Assembly: GCF_001559865.1 (NCBI RefSeq)
Contig: NZ_LOHE01000035.1
Coordinates: forward strand, 1 to 64,000
Direction of reading: 5' to 3'
Length of the DNA: 64,000 bases
Source of the DNA: Abyssisolibacter fermentans
Lineage (GTDB): Bacteria > Bacillota > Clostridia > Tissierellales > MCWD3
A program made the position numbers and the translations under genes. Under the pieces are notes generated by a model. It was not told the origin of the DNA. It saw nothing but the letters and a program-made list of their open reading frames with translations, and did no database searches. This document shows, one piece after another, positions 45,201 to 52,041 of this stretch; the stretch's first letter is position 1, and every line of letters begins with the position of its first letter.

Positions 45201-45638
45201 GAACCTGAACCAGAACCTGAACCAGAACCTGAACCAGAACCGAAGCCAGATGAAACACCTGAAGATATAGGTGAAATTATTAAGGATGAAGATGGTGGAT
45301 CAACATATATACCTCCAAAGGACAAAGAAGTAGTAGAAATAGTTGAACAGCCTGATTATGGAACAGTTACACAGGATGACGATGGTAATGTTAAATATAT
45401 ACCTGAGGATGGATACAATGGACCTGATAAATTTAAGGTTATAGTAAAGGATGAAGAAGGAAATGAATTGGTTATAGAAGTTGAAGTTCCAGATGAGGAA
45501 ATACCTCAAGGCACAATAAAGATATTACCTCAAACTGGTGAAGGTAGACCATACTTTTACTATTTGTTTGGTCTAGCAATTCTTTTAGTAGGGCTTTTTA
45601 TGAATTTGCAATGTTTTGTTAAAAAATTTAAGCTATAA
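39240..45638 (+). CDS. Giant LPXTG-anchored surface adhesin with DUF11 and SdrD-B-like repeats
   Basis: A 2132-residue protein. It has a signal peptide of about 34 residues (LLTIFVLLLQLISPIFNAG) and then many DUF11-type beta domains, recognisable by repeated phrases such as VGDTVEYTIIVTNKGSVDL and GDTIKYKIVAYNDGSVDL. An SdrD-B/Cna-B-like domain is near residue 1313 (IGNFVWFDKNKNGLQDDG). A Pro/Glu tandem repeat follows at about 1975-2003. Next is a cadherin-like Ig repeat (GTVTQDDDGNVKYIPEDGYN), then LPQTG at about 2096, a membrane helix and the KKFKL tail. It is a substrate for the sortase encoded at 46703-47461. GGGGG precedes the ATG. Confidence 0.9.
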   Translation: MKCFYKVNKRYYISLLTIFVLLLQLISPIFNAGVFAEVPIEESKYLTVNQSIFKTDDEDEIDIEEIQPGDSITVRLEYSVIVPANGVLKDVELTYTKPDYLDFGSLNLKTENIEGQRDGNKIVYKFNKGNQITKGLTGAIKIELNVPSPSTKPNQAEIISDKAVFNGKYDKDADPQISTSESKTLTLIVGPSWEITKNVTQSNIIIPKDINKKYLDVEYTITLRGGDVSLKDVKLEDQIISLEDNKPVDGIEIKNVSGADSHEYKADENKLIFIVDELSANTSKDITYTVQYPIEDRLEGVVGISGGEYKNSVSVIGAYFYYDDSDGLIYFKTLSASASTRFVNSTAYWEVYRDETEYNEEKGLYIREVIIPKDPNIETKQVSYTVGVKTVGEGNSDLGDIKLVEHLPDEAKYIPSADGGVYDEANNSVTWLLKDVKVGQNPTRTVTVEYTIDRDSNHGDNEVWVGKTEVINTINYEKTENTADNVDIEMADKRDKVQTEFVESTEYWYITKSASSQTYYLRNEDKDNDKTDYIEYTIGLQASNGGINNLDIENATIVDELPDYVDYDSIKFPDGYPTGVINKEAKTITWHLTNISANRGKTLKIRLRYLKDLSDEGSVIGVIPGSNLINKAIAENVTPGKLFKNGSDYVDTDTATVTTKFRAPSKPNPTLDLSIEGYTEQSNNILTGDKHFDRDDYVNYKIKFSNPSSHYDMENVVIDIGNDVQGKDYKVLPNKMNYEKINLGASYSAGNVTLKYKKSNSADWDAYQVDKEEIDFTELGIDNVSIYLEAIKIEYNKIQKGFELSDDNSIKLIGKINANANHGDLVTNSASLNFKYWHYYYTELRDGDEKKDSISYRVLIDTPWISLLKKTKLDGQANTQHSPSSIIKFKIEVKNDGSFGTGPFIKPIIIDVVPRGFKYEGIESIKILKESETEGNIIPIDDFVFEEKEYLNTDGEIDGRTLLTWSLKNDLEIGNSIVIEYNLKIKETALGGMHTNMLYLSSGAEVQEDFWDSFSLDYISQAIDNNKILPLRKDEIDGDIDNNESTKQYLEGKHANIYVMEIDEFTVTKWVKGSLDDDFSNCTEGHDEPTGETAPGGSVDYRIKIENKGNVYGSEIEVVDILPYIGDTLVSIDDKRNTRWRPYFLIKEDMLGSSTNPTRPDKNIEIGTDELGNPIKADVEVLFSTAFDPERYGSGTDNNNKNIIGTQDANWFSEIPTDETRIQAIKFIISNFSNNKGLEPGGKINLQWNMKTPVVDDEIVDEIKYDEPAWNTASVYIQKNNINNKKRWLLITEGPKAGIKLKKSQEEQPDKGEIGNFVWFDKNKNGLQDDGYDDESAGINGIKVKLYEVEVDSDGTIKEKKLIEETRSGPKYSDSESDKGIGDPGYYSFPGLTLDKKYIVKFYVPNYYDITQKGIGTEDDSDVNTDNVEKEGEYITAETDVIELSSSNKIRQDIDLGLIPEIIDGKAELSIKKEAVNFKPLLGSDINFNDPILPTNPVNVGEKITYKISVKNEGTVPLHNIKLEDIMKNNNIEFDIEEDLNVTVTGNTVTIKKLERGQHYEFNAIYTVVDDDKTINPIMNTLKIWANELKDKDDPNAPYKVVEVPVQIAALRIEKTISELKKKGTDKFIAVSSQEDFGVEIGDTIKYKIVAYNDGSVDLQNVSVKDEMLKLDYSIASILKGQSVVIEGESADYNTEYTVTGNESDPFTNTAVLTHEDIRYEVKDDAEVSFKGLDIKKAVTKINGEEPTVENGKLKGDKIVTNIGDEIEYTITLTNTDEDVLKNVEITKDMLTSSKGEQNMLLSIIDDNPSITDLQEGESKTFRLVYKVSKADISPTGNTKPIKNIVSGKSTYTSEKSAESEEVYIADLEVEKKADKTRYYVGDTVEYTIIVTNKGSVDLHGITIKDKKIKLDRNISSLAADESKEFKLKYVVKEEDLSNRKIVNIVTVESDETQEKSDTCTVTVRRKSSGGGDKPEPEPEPEPEPEPEPEPEPEPEPEPEPKPDETPEDIGEIIKDEDGGSTYIPPKDKEVVEIVEQPDYGTVTQDDDGNVKYIPEDGYNGPDKFKVIVKDEEGNELVIEVEVPDEEIPQGTIKILPQTGEGRPYFYYLFGLAILLVGLFMNLQCFVKKFKL
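45160..45245 (+). repeat. Tandem Pro-Glu codon repeat in the adhesin
   Basis: Repeats of the hexamer CCAGAA/CCTGAA, about 14 units, encode an extended (PE)n wall-spanning stalk. Such DNA repeats change copy number easily, so stalk length may vary between strains. Confidence 0.85.
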
Positions 45639-45654
45639 AATTTAAAAAATATAA

Positions 45655-45700
45655 AATGAAAAAGTAAGCTATAGGGGGAATTCTATTGCTTGCTTTTTTA
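45655..45700. terminator. Convergent terminator
   Basis: AAAAAGTAAGCTATAG pairs with CTATTGCTTGCTTTTT around GGGGGAATT. It serves both the adhesin (plus) and the transglutaminase-like gene (minus), whose stop lies inside its 3' arm. Confidence 0.8.
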
Positions 45701-46483
45701 GTATTCACTATTTATAGTATACTCACTAGAGTCTTTCTCAAAGGAGTAGTCTGTTTTATTATTAAACAAAGTATTATCATATGTAATATCAACTGTAACC
45801 CATTTGTTGCTATCTTCTAAATATACTTGGTTCCAAGCATGGTAGGTGTCTATATCATTTTTATTTCCCTTAACATATTTAGTAGGGACATTGACACTTC
45901 TCAACATAACAGCATAAAGACTAGCAAAGTCTGAACATATACCTGATTTACTCTTAAAAGTAGTTTCAGAATTAGGGGTATAGCTGTTTTCAATTGAGTT
46001 AATTTTATCATTGTCATATTTAAAGTTTTTTACTATATAATCATGTATTGCAATTGCTTTTTCTTTATTCGTAGTCAATTCTTTTGTTAAATTCTTAGCT
46101 TTTTTAATAGCTTCCGTATTTTCATTCCAGTTGAGCATTTGACTTTGATTCAAATAAACTTGTGTAGGATTAGCAATATTAACATTAATTTTTTTAGCAG
46201 AAACACTTTTATATTTATTTTCAGTAGTATTTTCTAAAATAGCTACTACATATTCACCATTTCCAAAGTTTAGAGGATATTGACTAGGGGCTTTAAGATC
46301 ATAAAAAGATTTTTTGTTATCTTTTTGAACCATTATTTTAATTTTTTTGTTTTCAGTATTTTCAAAATTAACTTTCAATAAGCCCTTATTAACTTCAGAT
46401 AAGTCAAAATAATTATCATCAGCGTAAGAAAGGCTGAATGTTAAAAGGATAGTAAGTACTATAAAAATTATTTTTTTAAACAA
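45698..46483 (-). CDS. Secreted transglutaminase-like cysteine protein
   Basis: The start is TTG at 46483, 6 bases after AAGGAGAG; a longer frame to 46555 would lie inside the riboswitch. The 261-residue protein has a signal peptide (KIIFIVLTILLTFSLSYA). After an N-terminal strand-rich domain comes a transglutaminase-like core with the triad Cys (FKSKSGICSDFASLYAVMLR), His (DTYHAWNQVYLED) and Asp (WVTVDITYD). Such secreted domains act as peptidases or amide crosslinkers. Its c-di-GMP riboswitch and the adjacent adhesin and sortase suggest a role in surface protein or wall modification. Confidence 0.8.
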   Translation of the reverse strand: MFKKIIFIVLTILLTFSLSYADDNYFDLSEVNKGLLKVNFENTENKKIKIMVQKDNKKSFYDLKAPSQYPLNFGNGEYVVAILENTTENKYKSVSAKKINVNIANPTQVYLNQSQMLNWNENTEAIKKAKNLTKELTTNKEKAIAIHDYIVKNFKYDNDKINSIENSYTPNSETTFKSKSGICSDFASLYAVMLRSVNVPTKYVKGNKNDIDTYHAWNQVYLEDSNKWVTVDITYDNTLFNNKTDYSFEKDSSEYTINSEY

Positions 46484-46489
46484 AATAAT

Positions 46490-46588
46490 CTCTCCTTTCG
46501 GTAACTGGCTGTCATCATACATAAGTATGGAAGACCCTATAGCTTTGCGTCTCAAGTTTTCACTTGATTTGCCATTATCGTTGAAAAG
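46490..46588 (-). promoter_or_regulatory. c-di-GMP-I (GEMM) riboswitch
   Basis: On the minus strand: GGCAAATC (46573-46566), a CAAGT/ACTTG stem closed by a GAAA tetraloop, then GACGCAAAGCTATAGGGTC, a TCCATAC/GTATGAT arm, and TGACAGCCAGTTACCG ending at about 46499. The conserved elements GCAAA, GAAA tetraloop, GGACGCAAAGC-like core, and ATGACAGCC match class I c-di-GMP aptamers. The ribosome binding site AGGAGAG starts 3 to 4 bases after the closing helix and no terminator follows, so control is probably of translation initiation. Confidence 0.9.
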
Positions 46589-46625
46589 ATTTTCAACTTG
46601 AAAAATATTAAATTTTTATATTTCA

Positions 46626-46654
46626 ATTATACCATTTTTTTCATATTAATAACA
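46626..46654 (-). promoter_or_regulatory. Promoter upstream of the c-di-GMP riboswitch
   Basis: On the minus strand TGTTAT (46654-46649) and TATAAT (46631-46626) with a 17-base spacer and an extended TGG before the -10. Transcription would begin near 46619, about 35 bases before the aptamer. Confidence 0.55.
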
Positions 46655-46702
46655 GTAGGTATTTAGAACTATATTAACAACAATACCAAAATGTATATTT
46701 GT

Positions 46703-47461
46703 TTATTCGACCATTTCACCTTTTAAAATTAATCTGGTAGGAGGATGCTTTGCGTATAATGGATGGCAAGTAATTAGTGTGATTTCTTTTTTATCTTTTG
46801 TATTGTTCAATACCCATACATCTTCAGCATTGACTATTAATTTTTGTTTAACAATATATGAGAAACAATTATTATCCACATCAACAACAACTATAGAATC
46901 TCCAATAACTAGCTCATCAAGACGGTTGAAGTTTCTACCAAAGGTTTGGCTCCTATGCCCAGCTATAGCATAATTGCCTTTATTCCAAGGTTTGCCTGTA
47001 CCATCTATACTAGCAATTGAAAGATTTAAATTCTCTTTTGTAGCTCCTTTAAGAATAGGTAAAGATAATGATATTTTATCAATTTTTAGCATACCCTCCA
47101 TATGTGAATCAATAAATTCTTGGCGTTTTTTTAAAATAGCTTCCTTTTTTTTTCGTTCTTCTTCTTGTAACTTTTTTTGTTCATTCTTTAATTTAGTGTT
47201 AAAAATTTTATCTAACAATATTTCTCGAGCAAGTTCATCTTCAATAGAAATTAATGTGTTATTTTCTAAAATATCATTATTTGATATGTTATTTTCATTT
47301 GTTATATTTGTATCTATGGTTTGCAAATTTTCTCCCCAAAGAGATATGAGTCTATTTTGTTTATAGGTTATGTATTTTTCCCTCATTTTAGGATATAACA
47401 TAATTGTTATACCTAGGAAAATTAGTAAAATAGAAATAAGTTTTTTATTAATTACTTTCAT
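46703..47461 (-). CDS. Sortase, class D-like
   Basis: A 252-residue protein with an N-terminal membrane anchor (LISILLIFLGITIMLYP), a long charged coiled-coil linker (about 75-118, EEERKKKEAILKKRQ) and a C-terminal sortase domain. Catalytic residues: His in YAIAGHRSQTFGRNF, Cys in ITLITCHPLY and Arg in PPTRLILKG. TLITC with N-terminal anchor fits class D/E enzymes of Clostridia. The LPQTG adhesin across the divergent gene is the obvious substrate. It lies upstream of the transglutaminase-like gene on the same strand. Confidence 0.9.
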   Translation of the reverse strand: MKVINKKLISILLIFLGITIMLYPKMREKYITYKQNRLISLWGENLQTIDTNITNENNISNNDILENNTLISIEDELAREILLDKIFNTKLKNEQKKLQEEERKKKEAILKKRQEFIDSHMEGMLKIDKISLSLPILKGATKENLNLSIASIDGTGKPWNKGNYAIAGHRSQTFGRNFNRLDELVIGDSIVVVDVDNNCFSYIVKQKLIVNAEDVWVLNNTKDKKEITLITCHPLYAKHPPTRLILKGEMVE

Positions 47462-47918
47462 ATAGATTCCCTCAAAATATTTTTTAGGTCTTACTTTAGA
47501 ATATTTGAATCGCAGATTTTCGTTTTATTGGATTATAGTGTTTTATATTCAATAAAGCAGTATATTAATAGTATAATACAGATAAATACTTATTTCTACT
47601 TAAATATTTAATTATAAAAAGCTATAACACTTAATCGATATACTAAAAAACGAATGACTATAATAGTCATTTATTTAAAAAATAACCAATAATAAATACT
47701 CATAAACAAAACTATTATTTCAATTTAAAATCTCAAATACTGAATTAATTTTCGATATTATTTTTACATCACATTGATCATAGTGTATACATATTATATT
47801 GATATTAATGAATCAACACCTTAATTCTTTCATTTCTTTGAAAGAAGTCACTAATTTACAAATAATATAAGATATATCAAATGTGATATAATTATTAATT
47901 GAAAATTCAACAAAAAAA
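47462..47918. other. AT-rich spacer, no gene seen
   Basis: About 450 bases between divergent genes. A CGAATGACTATAATAGTCAT inverted repeat (ATGACTATAATAGTCAT) lies at about 47653-47669, a palindrome that could be an operator or a weak hairpin. Nothing coding. Confidence 0.4.
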
Positions 47919-47947
47919 TTGACATGTATGCGTACAAGTGCTATACT
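47919..47947 (+). promoter_or_regulatory. Strong sigma-A promoter of the second PTS operon
   Basis: TTGACA at 47919-47924 and TATACT at 47942-47947, separated by exactly 17 bases. Confidence 0.85.
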
Positions 47948-47966
47948 TGTATGGTACTAGTACGCA
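47930..47966 (+). promoter_or_regulatory. Palindromic operators for the GntR regulator
   Basis: TACAAGT and ACTTGTA flank GCTAT, overlapping the -10 (about 47933-47951). A second perfect palindrome GTACTAGTAC follows at about 47954-47963, and GCGTAC/GTACGC bracket both. HutC-type GntR regulators bind such sites. Their position predicts repression of the operon until an effector sugar phosphate binds. Confidence 0.65.
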
Positions 47967-47993
47967 AGATATCGGAAGGGTGAAAAGATAAAT

Positions 47994-48737
47994 ATGTATC
48001 CAATAAAAATTGATAAGGAATCGAGAGTTCCTTTATATTATCAAATCTACACAGAAATTAAGAACCTAATAGTAGGTGGTACTTTAAAACAAGGAGACTT
48101 CTTATGTTCTGAATCAGAATTACAAAGAGATTTAGGTGTTTCTAGAGCGACAATTAGAAAAGCCTATAAAGAATTGAGTGAAAAAGGTTATATCTTAAAA
48201 CAACAAGGTAAGAGTTGTAGGGTTCAAGATCCAAGAGGCAGCATTGAATTAAACAAAATTACTTCGTTTTCTGATGACATGATGCAAAAAGGAAAAGAAA
48301 TAAGATCGATTATTTTAGATATTAAAGCAATTTCTGCTGAAATTGATGTTGCTAAAGCCTTAAATGTTGAAGTTGGAACAGTAATTTATTGTTTGAAAAG
48401 GTTGAGATTAATTGATAATGAAATTATTGGTTATCACGAAGCTTATATACCTTTCGATATTGGAGAAAAAATTGGTATTACTAAATTTGGTCATTCAACA
48501 TCTTTATATAAAGAATTCAGTAATGTAGAAATTAATCTAGTATCTGCAGAAGAAACTATAGAAGCAATGATAGCAAATGAATTTATCAGCAGACAACTAA
48601 GTTTAAATACTATTAGAGCTATATTTTATAAAGAACGTGTAACGTATTCAAAAAATAATTATCCAGTAGAATTTGTTAAAATGTATTACAAAGCTGATAA
48701 ATATAAATTTAAAGTTAAGTTAAATCAAAATATGTAG
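47994..48737 (+). CDS. GntR-family (HutC/UTRA) transcriptional regulator
   Basis: A 247-residue protein: winged HTH (about 8-78, with PLYYQIYTEIKNLIVGGTLK and SRATIRKAYKELSEKGYIL) and UTRA effector domain (about 95-240, with VYCLKRLRLIDNEIIGYHEA). UTRA domains usually bind phosphorylated sugars. It is the first gene of the mannose-family PTS operon, behind a strong promoter with palindromic operators. AAGGGTG precedes the ATG. Confidence 0.9.
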   Translation: MYPIKIDKESRVPLYYQIYTEIKNLIVGGTLKQGDFLCSESELQRDLGVSRATIRKAYKELSEKGYILKQQGKSCRVQDPRGSIELNKITSFSDDMMQKGKEIRSIILDIKAISAEIDVAKALNVEVGTVIYCLKRLRLIDNEIIGYHEAYIPFDIGEKIGITKFGHSTSLYKEFSNVEINLVSAEETIEAMIANEFISRQLSLNTIRAIFYKERVTYSKNNYPVEFVKMYYKADKYKFKVKLNQNM

Positions 48738-48754
48738 ACAAAAGGAGCAAAGAA

Positions 48755-49597
48755 ATGAATGGAATAGGTATTTTACCACAAAAAGAGAATTCAATAAAAA
48801 AAATATTTGGGAAGAAAAAAGCGATTATAGGAATGATTCATACAAAAGCATTACCTGGATCACCAAGATATAATGGAGAAAGTATGGAAGAGATTATCGC
48901 GTTCTCTATGGCCGATGCTAAAGCATTAGAAGCAGCTGGAGTAGATGGATTGATGTTCGAAAATGCATGGGATATTCCATTCTCAAGACCAGAAGATATT
49001 GGATATGATACAGTTGCAGCATTAACAGTATTAGTGCAAGAAGTAACTAGAGAAGTTAAATTACCATTTGGTATTAATTATCTTGCTAATGCTGTAATAC
49101 CATCGATGGCAACAGCAAAAGCAACGGGTGCTTTTTGGGTTAGATGTAATCAATGGGTTAATGCTTATGTAGCGAATGAAGGTTTAATGGATGGACAATC
49201 TGCAAAAGCTATGAGATTTAAAAAATCAATTATGGCTGATGATTTAAAAGTTATGGTAGATGTTCATGTAAAGCATGGTTCTCACTCAATTGTAGCTGAT
49301 AGAAGTCTTGAAGAACAAACAAGAGATAATATTTTCTATGATGCAGATATGTTAATTGCTACAGGCAGTAGAACAGGCGATGCTACACCATTATCTGAAG
49401 TTAAAGGAATTAAAGAAAATACCCAATTACCAGTATTGGTAGGTAGTGGATTAACAGCTGAAAACGCTGCTGAATTATTACCATTTATTGACGGAGCAAT
49501 TGTAGGTAGTTCATTAAAAGTAGATGGTGTATGGTGGAACCCAGTTGATGAAGCAAGAGCCAAAGCATTAATGGATGTTGTAAACAGATTTAGATAA
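48755..49597 (+). CDS. BtpA/SgcQ-family TIM-barrel protein
   Basis: A 280-residue protein of the BtpA/SgcQ family: AIIGMIHTKALPGSPRY near the N-terminus, GVDGLMFENAWDIPF, PFGINYLANAVIPSMA, TGSRTGDATPL and VLVGSGLTAENAAELL. Its enzymatic role is not settled; E. coli SgcQ lies in a PTS gene cluster for an unknown sugar. The phosphate-binding barrel end (VGSGL...IVGSSLK) suggests a phosphosugar substrate. AAAGGAG precedes the ATG. Confidence 0.85.
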   Translation: MNGIGILPQKENSIKKIFGKKKAIIGMIHTKALPGSPRYNGESMEEIIAFSMADAKALEAAGVDGLMFENAWDIPFSRPEDIGYDTVAALTVLVQEVTREVKLPFGINYLANAVIPSMATAKATGAFWVRCNQWVNAYVANEGLMDGQSAKAMRFKKSIMADDLKVMVDVHVKHGSHSIVADRSLEEQTRDNIFYDADMLIATGSRTGDATPLSEVKGIKENTQLPVLVGSGLTAENAAELLPFIDGAIVGSSLKVDGVWWNPVDEARAKALMDVVNRFR

Positions 49598-49618
49598 AAA
49601 CAAGAAAAGGTGAAGAAT

Positions 49619-50356
49619 ATGAAAATTTATGATGTTCACTCACATCTAGGGAAAACTAGTTCCGGTGAAAAAAATACACCGACTCAATTGGTCAATGAGA
49701 TGAAGGAATACGGTATTTCAAAAGTTGGTATTAGTTCTTTATCTGGAATATCTATTAGAGAACAGAACGATTTAGTTCATAATGCAATGCTTGAATATCC
49801 TGAATTTATTGAAGGATATGCATTTATTAATCCTAAATCAGCAGATGCAATTGAAGAAATAAAACTTTGTGTAGGCGAATATGGTATGAACGCAGTTAAA
49901 TTTCATTCTTGGAAACATGGTTACTATCCTGATAACTGTCGCCAATTATACGACATTTTTGAGGAAATTGAAAATTATGGTGTACATGTTCAAATGCACG
50001 TAGGGACAGCACCTATATCTACTCCGTATGTTTGGGCTCAATATGCAAAAGCATTCCCAAATATACGATTTGTATTTACACATATAGGATACTACGAGTT
50101 TGGATATAGTACAATAGAAGCGGTTAAGGACTTACCTAATGTTTCTGTTGAAACAAGTGGACAAATGGAAGTTGGAGTTTTAAAGAAAGCTATAGACACT
50201 TTAGGATCTGAAAGAGTTGTATTTGGAGTAGACTGGCCATATAAAATAACTAACATTGAAATTGAAAAATTCTATGAAATGGAGCTATCTGAAGCACAAT
50301 TAGAAAATATTTTTTATAAAAATGCTGAAAGACTTTGGGAAAGAAGAGGGAAATAA
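49619..50356 (+). CDS. Amidohydrolase-family (Amidohydro_2) enzyme, first paralogue
   Basis: A 245-residue enzyme starting at ATG 49619 behind AAAGGTG. Metal and catalytic positions: DVHSHLG (HxH), QMHVGTAP, FTHIGYYEFG, and FGVDWPYK (catalytic Asp). Homologous to the product of 52887-53609, with shared GYxFINPK and (E/F)xxxHGYYPDxxxx segments. Members hydrolyse or decarboxylate small cyclic or carboxylated substrates. Its stop overlaps the EIIA start by one base (TAATG). Confidence 0.75.
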   Translation: MKIYDVHSHLGKTSSGEKNTPTQLVNEMKEYGISKVGISSLSGISIREQNDLVHNAMLEYPEFIEGYAFINPKSADAIEEIKLCVGEYGMNAVKFHSWKHGYYPDNCRQLYDIFEEIENYGVHVQMHVGTAPISTPYVWAQYAKAFPNIRFVFTHIGYYEFGYSTIEAVKDLPNVSVETSGQMEVGVLKKAIDTLGSERVVFGVDWPYKITNIEIEKFYEMELSEAQLENIFYKNAERLWERRGK

Positions 50357-50748
50357 TGAAAACAATAATTGCATCTCATGGAGACCTAGCAAAAGGTATT
50401 ATGAATTCTTTAGAAATGATTATAGGAAAACAGAAAGATATGTATTTCGAATCATTTCAAACTCAAGATTCGATAGAAACTTTTACAGAAAAAATTCAAA
50501 AACATATTGATGAAGCGGATGGCAAAGATATACTAATTCTTTGTGACATTATGGGCGGAACCCCATATAATGTTTCTGCACTTCTAAGTATGAAAAACAA
50601 AAATGTTTGCGTACTTTATGGAATAAACTTACCAATGCTAATTGAAATATCAATGCAAAAAGATACGTGTACTAATGCACAAATTAAAGAATATGTTAAT
50701 AGTAATTTGTTAAATACTGCTGGATTCTTTGAAGATCCTAATAAATAA
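50356..50748 (+). CDS. PTS EIIA, mannose/sorbose family
   Basis: A 130-residue EIIA-Man domain. The phospho-acceptor is His8 in IIASHGDLAKG, and LCDIMGGTPYNVS is the second conserved loop. It starts in the TAATG overlap with the amidohydrolase stop. It transfers phosphate to the EIIB encoded 15 bases downstream. Confidence 0.9.
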   Translation: MKTIIASHGDLAKGIMNSLEMIIGKQKDMYFESFQTQDSIETFTEKIQKHIDEADGKDILILCDIMGGTPYNVSALLSMKNKNVCVLYGINLPMLIEISMQKDTCTNAQIKEYVNSNLLNTAGFFEDPNK

Positions 50749-50763
50749 CAAAGGAGAAAAATA

Positions 50764-51243
50764 ATGAAAATAAACTTAATTAGAATCGATGAAAGATTAA
50801 TTCATGGTCAAATTGTTACTACATGGATAGAAAATGCTCATGCTTCTAAAATTATTGTAGCTGATGATAAAGCCGCTGCGGATGAATTCCAACAATCTTT
50901 ATTAAAAATGACTACTCCTAGTGGTGTACAATTGGAAATTTTATCATTAGAAGATACGGTTAATAAAATTAAAAATGACGAATCAGATGTAAATGTGTTA
51001 ATGATTGCTAAGAGTCCAGAAAGTATTCTTAGATTATTAGATTTAGGTTTTGAATTTAGTAAAGTCAATGTCGGTAACATTGGTATGAAAAAGGGCAAAA
51101 AATCATTATTACCTTATATATGGGTAGATGAAAACGATGTTAAAGCATTAAAAACCCTTTTGGATAGAGGAATTGAATTAGAAGCAAGATCAATTCCTAC
51201 AGATAAATCTCAAAAAGTTAGTTCATTATTAGAAAAATATTAA
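50764..51243 (+). CDS. PTS EIIB, mannose/sorbose family
   Basis: A 159-residue EIIB-Man/Sor domain with active His14 in IRIDERLIHGQIVTTW. The C-terminal VNVGNIGMKKGKK is conserved in the family. AAAGGAG precedes the ATG. It phosphorylates the sugar carried by EIIC/EIID. Confidence 0.9.
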   Translation: MKINLIRIDERLIHGQIVTTWIENAHASKIIVADDKAAADEFQQSLLKMTTPSGVQLEILSLEDTVNKIKNDESDVNVLMIAKSPESILRLLDLGFEFSKVNVGNIGMKKGKKSLLPYIWVDENDVKALKTLLDRGIELEARSIPTDKSQKVSSLLEKY

Positions 51244-51271
51244 AAATATATTATTAATGGGGGAAAAAACT

Positions 51272-52039
51272 ATGAGTTTATTACTAACTAGCATAATTGT
51301 AGCACTAATTACAACAATATGCTTTATCGATTCACACACTTTTCAAACTCACATATTTAGACCAATCTTTATTGGACCACTTGTAGGTTTAGTAATGGGC
51401 GATTTAACTACAGGTTTGATTGTAGGGGCAACTATCGAATTGATGTTCCTAGCTGTAATTTTCGTTGGAACAGCAAACCCTCTAGATCCAACTATATCTA
51501 CAGCTATAGCAGTAGCATTTGCTGTATTAGGTGGTGGCGGTACTGAATTAGCTATTGCAACTGCATTACCAGTAGCATTAATTGGTCAGATAGTAACTAC
51601 TATTCAAAACACAACAATTAATGTTTGGTTTATGCACAGGGCAGAAAAATGTATTGAAAAATTGGACGTAAAAGGACTTGTTAGAAATAACACTATCTGG
51701 CCAATGGCAATGAACGCAATATTATATGGTTTACCAACATTCTTAGCAATTTATTTTGGTGCTGAATATGTACTAAATATAATTGATGCTATTCCTCCAA
51801 AGATGATACAAGGATTAGCAGCAGGTGGTGGATTAATTGGTGGTGTAGGGTTCGCCTTATTACTTAAATCAATTAAATCTACACACTTATGGCCATTCTT
51901 CTTTGTAGGTTTCTTCTTTGCATCTTACTTACAAATAAACTTAATTGGTATTGGTATTTTAGCATTCATATGTACTTCTCTATACTATTATTTAGTAGTT
52001 AAAAAAGATGCAGAAAGAGAATCTAAGGGGGCAGCATAA
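51272..52039 (+). CDS. PTS EIIC, mannose/sorbose family
   Basis: The start is ATG 51272, 9 bases after GGGGG; the earlier ATG at 51257 contains that site. The 255-residue protein has about seven membrane segments and the family features GPLVGLVMGDLTTGLIVGAT, ELMFLAVIFVGTANPLDP and LAAGGGLIGGVGFALLL. It forms the substrate channel with EIID. It overlaps nothing but is followed by EIID after 2 bases. Confidence 0.9.
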   Translation: MSLLLTSIIVALITTICFIDSHTFQTHIFRPIFIGPLVGLVMGDLTTGLIVGATIELMFLAVIFVGTANPLDPTISTAIAVAFAVLGGGGTELAIATALPVALIGQIVTTIQNTTINVWFMHRAEKCIEKLDVKGLVRNNTIWPMAMNAILYGLPTFLAIYFGAEYVLNIIDAIPPKMIQGLAAGGGLIGGVGFALLLKSIKSTHLWPFFFVGFFFASYLQINLIGIGILAFICTSLYYYLVVKKDAERESKGAA

Positions 52040-52041
52040 TC

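Noticed and set aside
45098..45325. A 75-residue Gly/Ser-rich frame on the minus strand
   Set aside because: It is the antisense image of the Pro-Glu repeat of the adhesin, with no ribosome binding site.
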